A stretch of DNA of 64,000 nt from Streptomyces silvae (lineage in GTDB: Bacteria; Actinomycetota; Actinomycetes; Streptomycetales; Streptomycetaceae), in contig NZ_JAERUC010000124.1 of NCBI RefSeq assembly GCF_016745505.1, positions 1 to 64,000 on the forward strand, read 5' to 3'. The stretch's first letter is position 1. Each line of letters begins with the position of its first letter. Below the pieces are notes generated by a model, which saw only the letters and a program-made list of their open reading frames with translations, had not been told where the DNA came from and searched no databases. The position numbers were made by a program, and so were the translations under genes. Below are positions 50,731 to 59,457 of this stretch, one piece after another.

Positions 50731-51873
50731 ATGACGGAGACGACGATCGGCATCGGCGGCGCGGCGGAGAGCACCGACATGGTGCTGAACATCGGTCCGC
50801 AGCACCCCTCCACCCACGGGGTGCTCCGGCTGCGGCTCGTCCTGGACGGCGAGCGGATCCAGCAGGCCGAGCCCGTCATCGGCTATATGCACCGGGGGGC
50901 CGAGAAGCTCTTCGAGGCCAGGGACTACCGGCAGATCATCATGCTCGCCAACCGCCACGACTGGCTGTCGGCGTTCTCCAACGAGCTCGGGGTCGTCATG
51001 GCCGTCGAGCGGATGCTCGGCATGGAGGTCCCGGAGCGCGCCGTCTGGACGAGGACGCTGCTGGCGGAGCTGAACCGGGTCCTCAACCACCTGATGTTCC
51101 TCGGCTCCTACCCCCTCGAACTCGGCGGGATCACCCCGATGTTCCACGCCTTCCGGGAGCGCGAGGAGCTCCAGGCCGTGATGGAGGAGGTCTCCGGCGG
51201 CCGGATGCACTACATGTTCAACCGGGTCGGCGGCCTCAAGGAGGACCTGCCCGCCGGCTGGCTCGGCCGCGCCAGGGACGCCGTGGCGTCCGTACGTTCA
51301 CGGATGGACGTGTACGACCGGCTGGTGCTCGGCAACGAGATCTTCCGGGGCCGCACCCGCGGGGTGGGCGTGCTCTCCGCCGAGGCCGTGCACGCCTACG
51401 GGGTGTCCGGGCCGATCGCCAGGGCGTCCGGCGTCGACTTCGACCTGCGGCGCGACGAGCCGTACCTCGCCTACGGGGAGCTGCGGGACACGCTCAAGGT
51501 CGTCACCCGGACCGAGGGCGACTGCCTGGCCCGCTTCGAGTGTCTGCTGGAGCAGACGCACAACGCGCTGGACCTCGCCGACGCGTGCCTGGACCGGATG
51601 GACGGCCTGCCGCCCGGGCCCATCAACCAGCGGCTGCCCAAGGTGCTGAAGGCGCCGGAGGGCCACACCTACGCCTGGACCGAGAACCCGCTGGGCATCA
51701 ACGGCTACTACCTGGTGTCCACGGGCGAGAAGACCCCGTACCGGCTGAAGCTGCGCTCCGCCTCGTTCAACAACATCCAGGCGCTCACCGAGCTGCTGCC
51801 GGGCACGCTCGTCGCCGACATGGTGGCGATCCTGGGCTCGCTCTTCTTCGTCGTCGGGGACATCGACAAGTAG
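50731..51873 (+). CDS. nuoD2: orphan NADH-quinone oxidoreductase subunit D (NuoD2-type)
   Basis: A 380-residue 49-kDa-type subunit that in complex I helps form the quinone pocket. Conserved GPQHPSTHGVLRLRLVLDGE (22-41), HRGAEKL (54-60) and RHDWLSAFSNELG are present, and the C-terminus ends in ...LGSLFFVVGDIDK. No other nuo genes are nearby, so it is an isolated second copy, slightly short compared with 400-440 residues. The arginine of HRGAEKL (R55) matches the one methylated in mammals. ATG 50731 has GAGGAGGG 12 nt upstream. Confidence 0.92.
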   Translation: MTETTIGIGGAAESTDMVLNIGPQHPSTHGVLRLRLVLDGERIQQAEPVIGYMHRGAEKLFEARDYRQIIMLANRHDWLSAFSNELGVVMAVERMLGMEVPERAVWTRTLLAELNRVLNHLMFLGSYPLELGGITPMFHAFREREELQAVMEEVSGGRMHYMFNRVGGLKEDLPAGWLGRARDAVASVRSRMDVYDRLVLGNEIFRGRTRGVGVLSAEAVHAYGVSGPIARASGVDFDLRRDEPYLAYGELRDTLKVVTRTEGDCLARFECLLEQTHNALDLADACLDRMDGLPPGPINQRLPKVLKAPEGHTYAWTENPLGINGYYLVSTGEKTPYRLKLRSASFNNIQALTELLPGTLVADMVAILGSLFFVVGDIDK

Positions 51874-51881
51874 CCCCGGAC

Positions 51882-51906
51882 GCGCGGGCCGCCCCAGGGG
51901 CCGCGC
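51882..51906. terminator. GC hairpin between nuoD2 and the coiled-coil protein gene
   Basis: GCGCGG...CCGCGC enclosing CCCC-A-GGGG with a 4-nt bulge, between convergent stop codons only 32 bp apart. Confidence 0.5.
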
Positions 51907-52934
51907 TACGAGGAGATCGCGCTGCGCAGTTCGACGACGTCCAGCTGCTCGGTCTCGTCGTGCGCCGTCAGGTCGATGACCTTGCCGACGGCACGGTTCT
52001 CGGCCGTGCCCGTACGGTGCGCCGCCAGCGCCTCCTCGCCGACCACGTCCGCGAGGTCCTCGTTCTGCACGGACTCGATCGCGGCGCTCGCCTTCTGCGT
52101 ACCGAAGAAGTCGAAGCTCCCCTGCGGGACCAGATGGCGGCGCGCGGAGGCGTACGGGACGACGGCGGACGCCGCGGGTACGGCCCGGGGCGCGCGCACG
52201 GGGGCGGGCGTCGGCTTCGGTGCGGGGAGGGCGGGCCGGGCGCGGCGGTGCTGGGGTTCACCCGCTCCGGAGACCGCCGCGTGCTTCCCCTTCGGGCCGT
52301 CACCGTCCGTGTCCCGCTCGGCGGAGCGCTCGGCGATGTCCCGCTGCCGGGCCAGCTCGGCCGTCCGGCGCGCCTCCTGGAGGGCGGCGTTGCGGGAGAG
52401 GTCCTGAAGGGCCTGGGCGGCGCGCAGATAGGCGGCCGGCGTCGGCGTGGACCGGGCGGGCAGGAGCTCGCGCGGCGACGACGCCTCGATGGCGAGCTGC
52501 CTGCGGCCCTCCAGCGCGCTGGCGCGCTCCGTCTCGGCGTTGGCGTACCGGCGGAGCAGCGCGGCGTGTTCGCCCCGCAGCCCGGCGAGCTCCACCCGCT
52601 TACGGCGCAGCTTGGTCTCCAGCCGGGTGCGCAGCTCCCTCGACTCCTCGAGGTCCGCCTCGAGTTCGGCTATGCGCTCCTCGGTCTTCCACTCGTCGCT
52701 GGCCCGGGCACGGGTCAGCTCCGCGACGCGCAGCCCCGCGGCCCGGTCCCAGCCGCGCATCATGCAGGCGCCGGTGACGGCGGCGGCCGCCGTCACGGCC
52801 ACCAGGGCGCGCAGCGGCAGGGGTTCCGAGAGGAGCCAGGCGCCGGCGGCGCAGACGACCGGCACTCCGGCCAGCACGGCGGGGGGCAGGATTCTGTGTA
52901 GGGGCGGCGAATGGCGGTGGCGTCCTCGTGGCAT
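51906..52934 (-). CDS. membrane-anchored coiled-coil protein, function unknown
   Basis: A 342-residue protein. Two N-terminal hydrophobic segments (LPPAVLAGVPVVCAAGAWLL and LPLRALVAVTAAAAVTGACM) are followed by a strongly charged coiled coil at about 75-155 (EERIAELEADLEESRELRTRLETKLRRKRVELAGLRGEHAALLRRY region), a Pro/Ala linker and a C-terminal soluble patch (ENRAVGKVIDLTAHDETEQLDVVELRSAISS). It may scaffold something at the membrane. A 12-bp inverted repeat lies upstream. Confidence 0.8.
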   Translation of the reverse strand: MPRGRHRHSPPLHRILPPAVLAGVPVVCAAGAWLLSEPLPLRALVAVTAAAAVTGACMMRGWDRAAGLRVAELTRARASDEWKTEERIAELEADLEESRELRTRLETKLRRKRVELAGLRGEHAALLRRYANAETERASALEGRRQLAIEASSPRELLPARSTPTPAAYLRAAQALQDLSRNAALQEARRTAELARQRDIAERSAERDTDGDGPKGKHAAVSGAGEPQHRRARPALPAPKPTPAPVRAPRAVPAASAVVPYASARRHLVPQGSFDFFGTQKASAAIESVQNEDLADVVGEEALAAHRTGTAENRAVGKVIDLTAHDETEQLDVVELRSAISS

Positions 52935-52959
52935 GGCCCGAAATTTACCGTGCGTACGA

Positions 52960-53021
52960 GTCACTTGGGAGACCGCCCGGCAATCTGTTCCCCGCCGGTT
53001 ACCAAAGACCTCCCAAGTGAC
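52960..53021. repeat. 12-bp perfect inverted repeat, 38-bp spacer
   Basis: GTCACTTGGGAG (52960-52971) is exactly inverted at 53010-53021 (CTCCCAAGTGAC). It lies between the coiled-coil protein gene start (52934) and the end of the osmoprotectant binding-protein gene (53039). The spacer is long for a terminator, so a pair of regulator half-sites is also possible. Confidence 0.6.
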
Positions 53022-53038
53022 CCCGCCCGTACGCCTTT

Positions 53039-54019
53039 TTACTTCTTGATCAGCCCCTTCGACCGGAGATAGTCCCCGGCGGCGTCCTCGGGCTTGGCGC
53101 GCTCGGCGTCGACCTTCCGGTTCAGTTCCGCGAGGTCCTCGGTGGTGAGTACGTCGGTGAGCTTCCCGAGCGCCTCCGCGATCTCCGGGTCGCCCGCGTC
53201 CTTGGCATTGAGAACCGGAAGGACGTTGTCCGCGTTCTGCAGCTTCTTGTCGTCCTCCAGGAAGACCAGCCCGTAGGAGTCGAGCACCGCGTCGGTGGTG
53301 GTCGTGAGGACCAGTTGGTCCTTGCCGTCCTTGACGGCCTGCTTGGACTGCGGCGTGCCGACGCCCTTGGGGTCGATCCCGGTGACGTCGATGCCGTACG
53401 TCTTCTTCAGCCCGGGTGCGCAGAAGGGGCGCACCTCGCACTCGTCGCCCGCCGCGATCCTGACCTTGATCTTCGAGCTGCCGAGATCGGAAAGGGTCGT
53501 GAGGCTGTTCTTCTCGGCGAATTCCTTCGACACCGCGAAGGCGTTCTGGTCGACCGCCTTGCCCGCCGGAAGGACCTTCAGTCCGAGGGGGGTGGCGAGC
53601 TTCTCCAGAGCGGCGACGGTCGCCGTCACGTCACCCGAGGCGACCGGCTTCTTCTCCGCCTCCTTCGCGCCGTTGACCTTGGCGTTGAGGAATTCCGCGA
53701 TCGTCGCCGCGTATTCCGGTACGACGTCGATCTCGCCCTTCTCCAGGGAGGGTTCGTACAGTTCGCGGTTCTTCACCGTGGTGATGGAGGTGTCGTATCC
53801 GGCGCCGCCCAGGACCTGGGCGTACAGCTCGGCGAGCACCTTGGACTCGGTGAAGCCGGCGGCGCCCACGACGAGCGAGCCCTTCCCGGATCCGGAGCCG
53901 GAGCCCTTGTCCGAACCGCCCTTCTCCTTCTCCAGGCTGTCGCCGCCGCAGGCGGCGAGCGACCCTGCCAGCGCGACCACTCCGATGACCGCACCCGCTA
54001 TGCGCGAGGTCCTGCTCAT
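53039..54019 (-). CDS. osmoprotectant ABC transporter substrate-binding lipoprotein
   Basis: A 326-residue OpuBC/ProX-type binding protein for glycine betaine, choline or similar compounds. Lipobox ending at C24 (GSLAACGG), a Gly/Ser/Lys linker, then VVGAAGFTESKVLAELYAQVL, VVPEYAATIAEFLN and VLTTTTDAVLDSYGLVFLEDD. It is anchored outside and delivers the ligand to the two permeases encoded just upstream; a 52-bp gap separates it from them. Confidence 0.93.
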   Translation of the reverse strand: MSRTSRIAGAVIGVVALAGSLAACGGDSLEKEKGGSDKGSGSGSGKGSLVVGAAGFTESKVLAELYAQVLGGAGYDTSITTVKNRELYEPSLEKGEIDVVPEYAATIAEFLNAKVNGAKEAEKKPVASGDVTATVAALEKLATPLGLKVLPAGKAVDQNAFAVSKEFAEKNSLTTLSDLGSSKIKVRIAAGDECEVRPFCAPGLKKTYGIDVTGIDPKGVGTPQSKQAVKDGKDQLVLTTTTDAVLDSYGLVFLEDDKKLQNADNVLPVLNAKDAGDPEIAEALGKLTDVLTTEDLAELNRKVDAERAKPEDAAGDYLRSKGLIKK

Positions 54020-54071
54020 GTTGTTCTCCGTCCGCGAAAAATGGTGTGCACAGTCCGAAAATTCAGCGCGC

Positions 54072-54746
54072 TCATACGGTCCGGCGGCGGCGCAGGGGCG
54101 ACAGCAGCCGGTCCAGCGCCACGAGGACGCCCTCCACCACCAGGGCCAGCAGGGCGACCAGCACGGCGCCCGCGAAGACCTGCGCGGTGTCGTAGGTGTT
54201 GAAGCCGGCGGTGATGATCCGGCCCAGGCCGCCGAGACCGACCATCGCCGCGATGGAGGCGGTGGCGATCACCTGGACGGCTGCGGACCGGAGGCCGGTC
54301 ATGATCATGGGGTACGCGAGCGGCAGCTCGACCCGGACGAAGAGCTGCCCGCCGGACATCCCCATGCCCCGCGCGGCCTCCACCACCGACCGGTCCACCT
54401 CCGTCATCCCGACGTAGGCGTTGGTCAGCAGCGGGGGCACCGCGAACAGCACCAGGGCGATGACCGTGGGCAGGAAGCCGGAGTTGCGCAGGGGCGTCAT
54501 CATGAACAGCGCCAGCACCGCGAACACCGGGACCGCGCGCCCCACGTTGGAGATGTTGACGGCGAGCGAGCCGCCCTTGCCCACATGGCCGAGATACAGC
54601 GCGACCGGCAGGGCGATGAGGCAGGCCACCGCGAGGGCGATCCCGCTGACGTACAGATGCTCGGCCAGCCGGTGTCCCGCCCCGCCGTCCCCCGACCAGT
54701 TGGCGCCGGTGGTCAGCCAGGTCCACGCCTCCCCGATGACTCCCAT
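54072..54746 (-). CDS. osmoprotectant ABC transporter permease
   Basis: A 224-residue OpuBB/OpuBD-type inner membrane permease. About five or six segments and the EAA loop VVEAARGMGMSGGQLFVRVELPLAYPMIMTG, which contacts the ATPase. Second permease of the operon, starting 3 nt after the first one ends. Confidence 0.94.
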   Translation of the reverse strand: MGVIGEAWTWLTTGANWSGDGGAGHRLAEHLYVSGIALAVACLIALPVALYLGHVGKGGSLAVNISNVGRAVPVFAVLALFMMTPLRNSGFLPTVIALVLFAVPPLLTNAYVGMTEVDRSVVEAARGMGMSGGQLFVRVELPLAYPMIMTGLRSAAVQVIATASIAAMVGLGGLGRIITAGFNTYDTAQVFAGAVLVALLALVVEGVLVALDRLLSPLRRRRTV

Positions 54747-54749
54747 GGA

Positions 54750-55469
54750 TCAGACCGCCTCCGTCTTCGCGATGCCCGCCCCGGCGGACGCCCCTCCGGG
54801 CGTGCGTATCCGGGTCCAGGGTGTGAGCAGGCGTTGCACGCCGAGCAGCAGGAGGTCCGCGGCCACCGCGAGGAGCACGCAGAGCACGGACGCGGTGAGC
54901 ACCTGCGCCTTGAAGAAGCTGGGCAGCGCGTCCTCGATGAGATTGCCCAGGCCGCCCTTGCCGACGAGTGAGCCGACCGTGGTCAGCGCGACCGTCGACA
55001 CCGTGGCGATGCGGAGCCCGGCCATCAGCGCGGGCAGCGCCAAGGGGAGTTCGACCTCCCAGAGGAGCCGGACCGGGCCGTACCCCATGCCCTCGGCCGC
55101 CTCCCTGGCCTCCTGCGGGACCGCTTCGAGCCCCGCCAGGATGTTCCGTACGAGAATGGTCAGCGAATAGAGCACCAGGCCGGTGACGACGAGCGCCGCG
55201 GACAGGCCGAAGAGCGGCAGCAGCAGCGAGAACATCGCCAGCGACGGCACGGTGTAGAGCACGGTCGTCAGGCCCAGCACGGGCGCCGCGAAATGCCGGC
55301 CCCTGCGCGCGAGGAGCGCGAGCGGGAATGCCACCACGAGCCCTATCAGCACGGAAGCCACCGTGATCCAGATGTGCTGGACGGTCGCCTCGGCCAACTC
55401 ATGGCCGCGGGAGCGCAGATACTCTCCGCAGATCCAGTCGTTCGCCACCAGGCAGTTCTGCTCGGCCAT
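54750..55469 (-). CDS. osmoprotectant ABC transporter permease
   Basis: A 239-residue permease of the same family, with the EAA loop REAAEGMGYGPVRLLWEVELPLALPALMAG. First gene of the permease-permease-binding protein operon; it is divergent from the ATPase gene across 141 bp. ATG 55469 has AGGAGG at 8 nt; a longer frame upstream has no support. The short N-terminus contains CLVANDWICGEYL, as in OpuCB-like actinobacterial permeases. Confidence 0.94.
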   Translation of the reverse strand: MAEQNCLVANDWICGEYLRSRGHELAEATVQHIWITVASVLIGLVVAFPLALLARRGRHFAAPVLGLTTVLYTVPSLAMFSLLLPLFGLSAALVVTGLVLYSLTILVRNILAGLEAVPQEAREAAEGMGYGPVRLLWEVELPLALPALMAGLRIATVSTVALTTVGSLVGKGGLGNLIEDALPSFFKAQVLTASVLCVLLAVAADLLLLGVQRLLTPWTRIRTPGGASAGAGIAKTEAV

Positions 55470-55610
55470 CCGCCCCCACCTCCTGTTTGCCCTCGCGATG
55501 CCGCCCCGGGTCCGGTCCTGGGTGACCCTATCCCCGACCACCGACAATCGCCGAGGCTGTCTTATTCCGGCAACATGGCCTTCACAGAACCCGCGTCACA
55601 ATGGGGAATC

Positions 55611-56786
55611 ATGATCCGATTCGAGCACGTCACCAAGCGGTACGAGGACGGCACCACCGCCGTCGACGACCTTTCCTTCGAGGTCGCCGAGGGTGAACTG
55701 GTCACGCTCGTCGGGCCTTCCGGCTGCGGCAAGACGACCACCATGAAAATGGTGAACCGGCTGACCGAACCGACCGACGGCCGGATATTCCTCGACGGGG
55801 ACGACATATCCGCCATCGACCCCGTCCAGCTCCGCCGCCGTATCGGCTATGTCATCCAGCAGGTCGGTCTCTTCCCGCACAAGACGGTCCTGGAGAACAC
55901 GGCGACCGTTCCCCATCTCCTCGGCTGGGGCAGGGAAAAGGGCAGGCGCCGCGCCGCCGAACTGCTCGATCTCGTCGGACTCGATCCCTCCGTTTATGGC
56001 GGCCGCTATCCCGAGCAGCTTTCCGGCGGTCAGCGCCAACGCGTCGGAGTGGCACGCGCCCTGGCGGCGGACCCGCCGGTCCTTCTGATGGACGAGCCTT
56101 TCGGTGCGGTCGACCCGGTGGTGCGGGAAAGGCTGCAGAACGAATTCCTGAAGCTCCAGGCGCAGGTCCGCAAGACCGTGTTGTTCGTCACCCACGACAT
56201 CGAGGAAGCGGTCCGTCTCGGCGACCGGATCGCGGTGTACGGGAACGGGCGCATCGAGCAGTTCGACACCCCCGCCACGGTCCTCGGGGCACCGGCCACC
56301 CCGTACGTGGCGGACTTCGTCGGGGCGGACCGCGGCCTGAAGCGGCTCTCGGTCACCCCCATCGAGGAGAGCGACCTGGACCAGCCGCCGGTCGTGCACC
56401 TCGACGACCCGCTGGCGAAGGCGACCGAACGGCTGCGGGCCGAGGGCGCGCGCTGGGCGGTCGTCCTGGACGGCCAGGACAATCTGCACGGCTGGATCCC
56501 GGCGGGCGAGGGCGCGACGGCCAAGGGCACGGTCCGTGAGCACGCCCGGCGTATGGAGGCATGGCTTCCGCTCGGGGCGCCGCTCAAGCAGGCCTTCGCC
56601 ACGATGCTGCAGCACGACGCCGGCTGGATCGCCGTCATCGACGGGGAGAGCGCCGGCCGCTTCCTGGGGGTGCTCACGCCGGCCCGGCTCCATGAGGCCC
56701 TGCGCCGCTCGATCGACGCGGACGCGCAGGACGTGCCGCGCGCCGAGGTCGCCGTGGAGACCGTGGCGGGCGTCGCCTCCCTGTGA
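55611..56786 (+). CDS. osmoprotectant ABC transporter ATP-binding protein with CBS domains
   Basis: A 391-residue ProV/OpuCA-type ATPase. Walker A GPSGCGKTT, signature LSGGQRQRVGVARAL, Walker B VLLMDEPFGAVDP, then a C-terminal CBS pair (about 255-375) that in OpuA/OpuC-type proteins senses ionic strength. It powers the divergently encoded permeases. ATG 55611 starts the conserved MIRFEHVTKRY; ATG 55575 is a longer alternative. Confidence 0.95.
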   Translation: MIRFEHVTKRYEDGTTAVDDLSFEVAEGELVTLVGPSGCGKTTTMKMVNRLTEPTDGRIFLDGDDISAIDPVQLRRRIGYVIQQVGLFPHKTVLENTATVPHLLGWGREKGRRRAAELLDLVGLDPSVYGGRYPEQLSGGQRQRVGVARALAADPPVLLMDEPFGAVDPVVRERLQNEFLKLQAQVRKTVLFVTHDIEEAVRLGDRIAVYGNGRIEQFDTPATVLGAPATPYVADFVGADRGLKRLSVTPIEESDLDQPPVVHLDDPLAKATERLRAEGARWAVVLDGQDNLHGWIPAGEGATAKGTVREHARRMEAWLPLGAPLKQAFATMLQHDAGWIAVIDGESAGRFLGVLTPARLHEALRRSIDADAQDVPRAEVAVETVAGVASL

Positions 56787-56841
56787 GGAGCGCGCGGCGG
56801 CGGCCGGGCGGGACCCCGCCGACACGGCCTAGGCTGGCCCC

Positions 56842-57702
56842 ATGAGTACGTTGCGAGGGCGAGGCACGGTGCGGGGTCTCCCGGAGTGGGACCGCTGTGC
56901 GGTCATGGGGGTCGTCAATGTGACGCCCGACTCCTTCTCCGACGGGGGCCGCTGGTTCGACACCACAGCGGCGATCAAGCACGGCCTCGAACTGGCGGCC
57001 GAAGGCGCGGACCTGATCGACGTCGGCGGCGAGTCGACCCGCCCGGGCGCGAGCCGGGTGGACGAGGCCGAGGAGCTCCGCCGGGTGATCCCGGTCGTGC
57101 GGGGCCTGGCCTCCGAGGGGATCACCGTCTCCGTGGACACCATGCGGGCCGGCGTCGCCGAGCAGTCCGTCGCCGCCGGCGCGGTCCTGGTCAACGACGT
57201 GAGCGGGGGCCTCGCCGACCCGGACATGATCCCGGTCGTCGCCGCTGCCGGGGTGCCGTTCGTCGTCATGCACTGGCGCGGTTTCAGCGAGTCGATGAAC
57301 AGCCGCGCCGTGTACGGGGACGTCGTCGCCGAGGTCGTCACGGAGCTCCGGGAGCGCATGGAAGCCGTGGTCGACGGCGGCGTGGACCCCGGGAAGCTGG
57401 TGATCGACCCGGGGCTCGGCTTCGCCAAGAACGCCGCCCAGGACCTCGCGCTGGTCGCCCACCTCGACCGGCTGCGCGAGCTGGGCAGGCCGCTGCTCGT
57501 CGCCGCCTCCCGCAAGCGGTTCCTCGGCCAGGTCCTGGCCGGCGAGGACGGGACCCCACCGCCCGCCCGCGAACGGGACGCGGCCACGGCCGCGATCTCC
57601 GCGCTCTCCGCCGCGGCGGGCGCCTGGGCGGTCCGGGTGCACGCGGTGCGCCCGACGGCCGACGCGGTACGGGTCGCCCGCGCCGTCGAGGGAGCCGCGT
57701 GA
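56842..57702 (+). CDS. folP: dihydropteroate synthase
   Basis: A 286-residue folate enzyme that condenses 6-hydroxymethyl-dihydropterin pyrophosphate with p-aminobenzoate; target of sulfonamides. Signatures: GVVNVTPDSFSDGG, DVGGESTRPGA, VNDVSGG and the active-site RKRF (AASRKRFLGQ). A TAGGCT hexamer is exactly 6 nt before ATG 56842 with no Shine-Dalgarno, so the operon mRNA is likely leaderless. The next gene overlaps by 4 nt. Confidence 0.97.
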   Translation: MSTLRGRGTVRGLPEWDRCAVMGVVNVTPDSFSDGGRWFDTTAAIKHGLELAAEGADLIDVGGESTRPGASRVDEAEELRRVIPVVRGLASEGITVSVDTMRAGVAEQSVAAGAVLVNDVSGGLADPDMIPVVAAAGVPFVVMHWRGFSESMNSRAVYGDVVAEVVTELRERMEAVVDGGVDPGKLVIDPGLGFAKNAAQDLALVAHLDRLRELGRPLLVAASRKRFLGQVLAGEDGTPPPARERDAATAAISALSAAAGAWAVRVHAVRPTADAVRVARAVEGAA

Positions 57703-58181
57703 GCGCCGCGCGTGACGAGCACGAGGAGGCCGCGGCCGACATCGCGGCGGTCGAGCAGGCCAACACCGCCTTCTACGAGGCGATGGAGCGCGGCGACCTG
57801 GACGAGCTGTCCGGCCTGTGGCTGCCCGGCGAGGACCTCACCCTCTCCTGTGTCCACCCGGGCTGGCCGGTGCTCACGGGGCGCGGGGACGTCCTGCGGA
57901 GCTACGCGCTGATCATGGCGAACACCGAGTACATCCAGTTCTTCCTCACCGATGTGGGGGTCTCGATGACCGGTGACACCGCCCTGGTCACCTGCACCGA
58001 GAACATCCTCAGCGGGGGCCCCGCCGAGGAGGGCAACGCCCTCGGGCCCCTCGTCGGACAGCTCGTCGTCGCCACCAATGTGTTCCGGCGCACACCGGAC
58101 GGCTGGAAGCTCTGGTCCCACCACGGCTCGCCCGTACTGGCCGAAACCGGTGAGGAAGAGGACGAAGAGCCGACCGTCTGA
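57699..58181 (+). CDS. NTF2/SnoaL-like family protein
   Basis: A 160-residue small cone-shaped (NTF2-fold) protein: helix ADIAAVEQANTAFYEAMERGDLDELSGLW, then strands ending in VFRRTPDGWKLWSHHGSPVL. Enzymes and binding proteins share this fold and no catalytic residue set can be assigned. The GTG at 57699 overlaps the folP stop (GTGA), so it is part of the folate operon and may serve it. Confidence 0.88.
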   Translation: MSAARDEHEEAAADIAAVEQANTAFYEAMERGDLDELSGLWLPGEDLTLSCVHPGWPVLTGRGDVLRSYALIMANTEYIQFFLTDVGVSMTGDTALVTCTENILSGGPAEEGNALGPLVGQLVVATNVFRRTPDGWKLWSHHGSPVLAETGEEEDEEPTV

Positions 58182-58374
58182 GCGGCCGGAGCGGGACCGG
58201 GGGATTGGGCCCCCGCATCACGGGGTATACGCCGACACCAACCCCCTGCCGGGCCGGTCCGTGCCCCCGCGGGCGGGCGCTGTCGGTGCTCGCGGGTAGA
58301 TTCGGAAGACGGCACCGCACCGCCCGCACGCGGCCAGGTGCCTCCAGAGACGACGAACAGCAGGAGTGATTCGC

Positions 58375-58734
58375 GTGGATCGTGTCGCGCTGCGCGGCCT
58401 CAAGGCCCGTGGGCACCACGGTGTCTTCCCCCGGGAACGGGAGGAGGGCCAGACCTTCATCGTGGACCTGGTGCTCGGCCTCGACACCCGCCCCGCGGCA
58501 GCCGCCGACGACCTGTCGAAGACCGTTCACTACGGCGTGGTCGCGGAAGAGGTCGTCGACGTCGTCAAGGGTGAGCCCGTCGATCTGATCGAGACCCTCG
58601 CCGAGCGCATCGCGCAGCAGTGCCTCAAGCACGAGGGGGTCGAGGAGGTCGAGGTCGTCGTCCACAAGCCGGACGCCCCGATCACCGTCCCCTTCGACGA
58701 CGTGACCATCACCATCACCCGGAGCCGAGCATGA
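58375..58734 (+). CDS. folB: dihydroneopterin aldolase
   Basis: A 119-residue enzyme that splits dihydroneopterin to hydroxymethyl-dihydropterin and glycolaldehyde. Family pattern RVALRGLKARGHHGVFPREREEGQTFIVDLVL, the catalytic lysine in VVVHKPDAPI, and final VTITITRSR. GTG 58375 has AGGAG at 8 nt; GTG 58366 overlaps that site. ATGA overlap with folK. Confidence 0.95.
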   Translation: MDRVALRGLKARGHHGVFPREREEGQTFIVDLVLGLDTRPAAAADDLSKTVHYGVVAEEVVDVVKGEPVDLIETLAERIAQQCLKHEGVEEVEVVVHKPDAPITVPFDDVTITITRSRA

Positions 58735-59342
58735 CTGCATTTTCCACCGAGGGGCAGAGCGACCCGACCGTACAGCCGGTCCCCGCCGCAGTGGTCGAGC
58801 AGGTCGACGCGGCCGACGTCACCCTCTCCAACCCCAAACGGGCCGTGATCTCCCTCGGCTCCAACCTCGGCAACCGTCTGGAGACCATCCAGGGCGCCAT
58901 CGACGCCCTGGAGGACACCCCCGGCCTCCGGGTCAAAGCGGTCTCCCCGGTCTACGAGACGGAGCCCTGGGGCGTCGAGCCGGGCTCCCAGCCCTCGTAC
59001 TTCAACGCGGTGATCGTCGTGAAGACGACTCTGCCCCCCTCCTCGCTGCTGGAGCGCGGCCAAGCCATCGAGGAGGCCTTCGACCGGGTCCGCGAGGAGC
59101 GCTGGGGACCGCGCACCATCGACGTCGACATCGTGTCGTACGCCGAGGTGGTCTCCGACGATCCGCTCCTGACCCTGCCGCACCCGCGCGCCCGTGAGCG
59201 CGCCTTCGTCCTGGCCCCCTGGCACGACGTGGACCCGGAGGCCCAGCTTCCCGGCGCGGGCCCGGTCGCCGACCTGCTGGCCGGTGTCGGCCGCGACGGA
59301 GTGCTCCCCCGGCCCGACCTGGAACTCCGCCTCCCCGAGTAG
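58731..59342 (+). CDS. folK: 2-amino-4-hydroxy-6-hydroxymethyldihydropteridine diphosphokinase
   Basis: A 203-residue kinase that pyrophosphorylates hydroxymethyl-dihydropterin, giving the FolP substrate. Signatures: AVISLGSNLGNRLETIQGAI, YETEPWG, FNAVIVVKT, and the metal/ATP motif RWGPRTIDVDIVSY. It has about 37 extra residues at the N-terminus compared with E. coli HPPK. ATG 58731 overlaps the folB stop. Confidence 0.96.
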   Translation: MTAFSTEGQSDPTVQPVPAAVVEQVDAADVTLSNPKRAVISLGSNLGNRLETIQGAIDALEDTPGLRVKAVSPVYETEPWGVEPGSQPSYFNAVIVVKTTLPPSSLLERGQAIEEAFDRVREERWGPRTIDVDIVSYAEVVSDDPLLTLPHPRARERAFVLAPWHDVDPEAQLPGAGPVADLLAGVGRDGVLPRPDLELRLPE

Positions 59343-59397
59343 TCGTTAGGCTCAAGGACGACCGGTCACGGACGACCGCCCCAGGGGCGGCCGGTCC

Positions 59398-59423
59398 ACG
59401 GGCGGACGACACGGGCGGACGAC
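59398..59423 (+). repeat. 13-bp tandem duplication
   Basis: ACGGGCGGACGAC occurs twice in direct succession (59398-59410, 59411-59423), between folK and the DUF3180 gene. A CCGCCCC/GGGGCGG hairpin (59376-59390) sits just before it. Confidence 0.65.
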
Positions 59424-59457
59424 ACGCGCAGCGCGGCGACGAAGGGCGGCACTCTCG

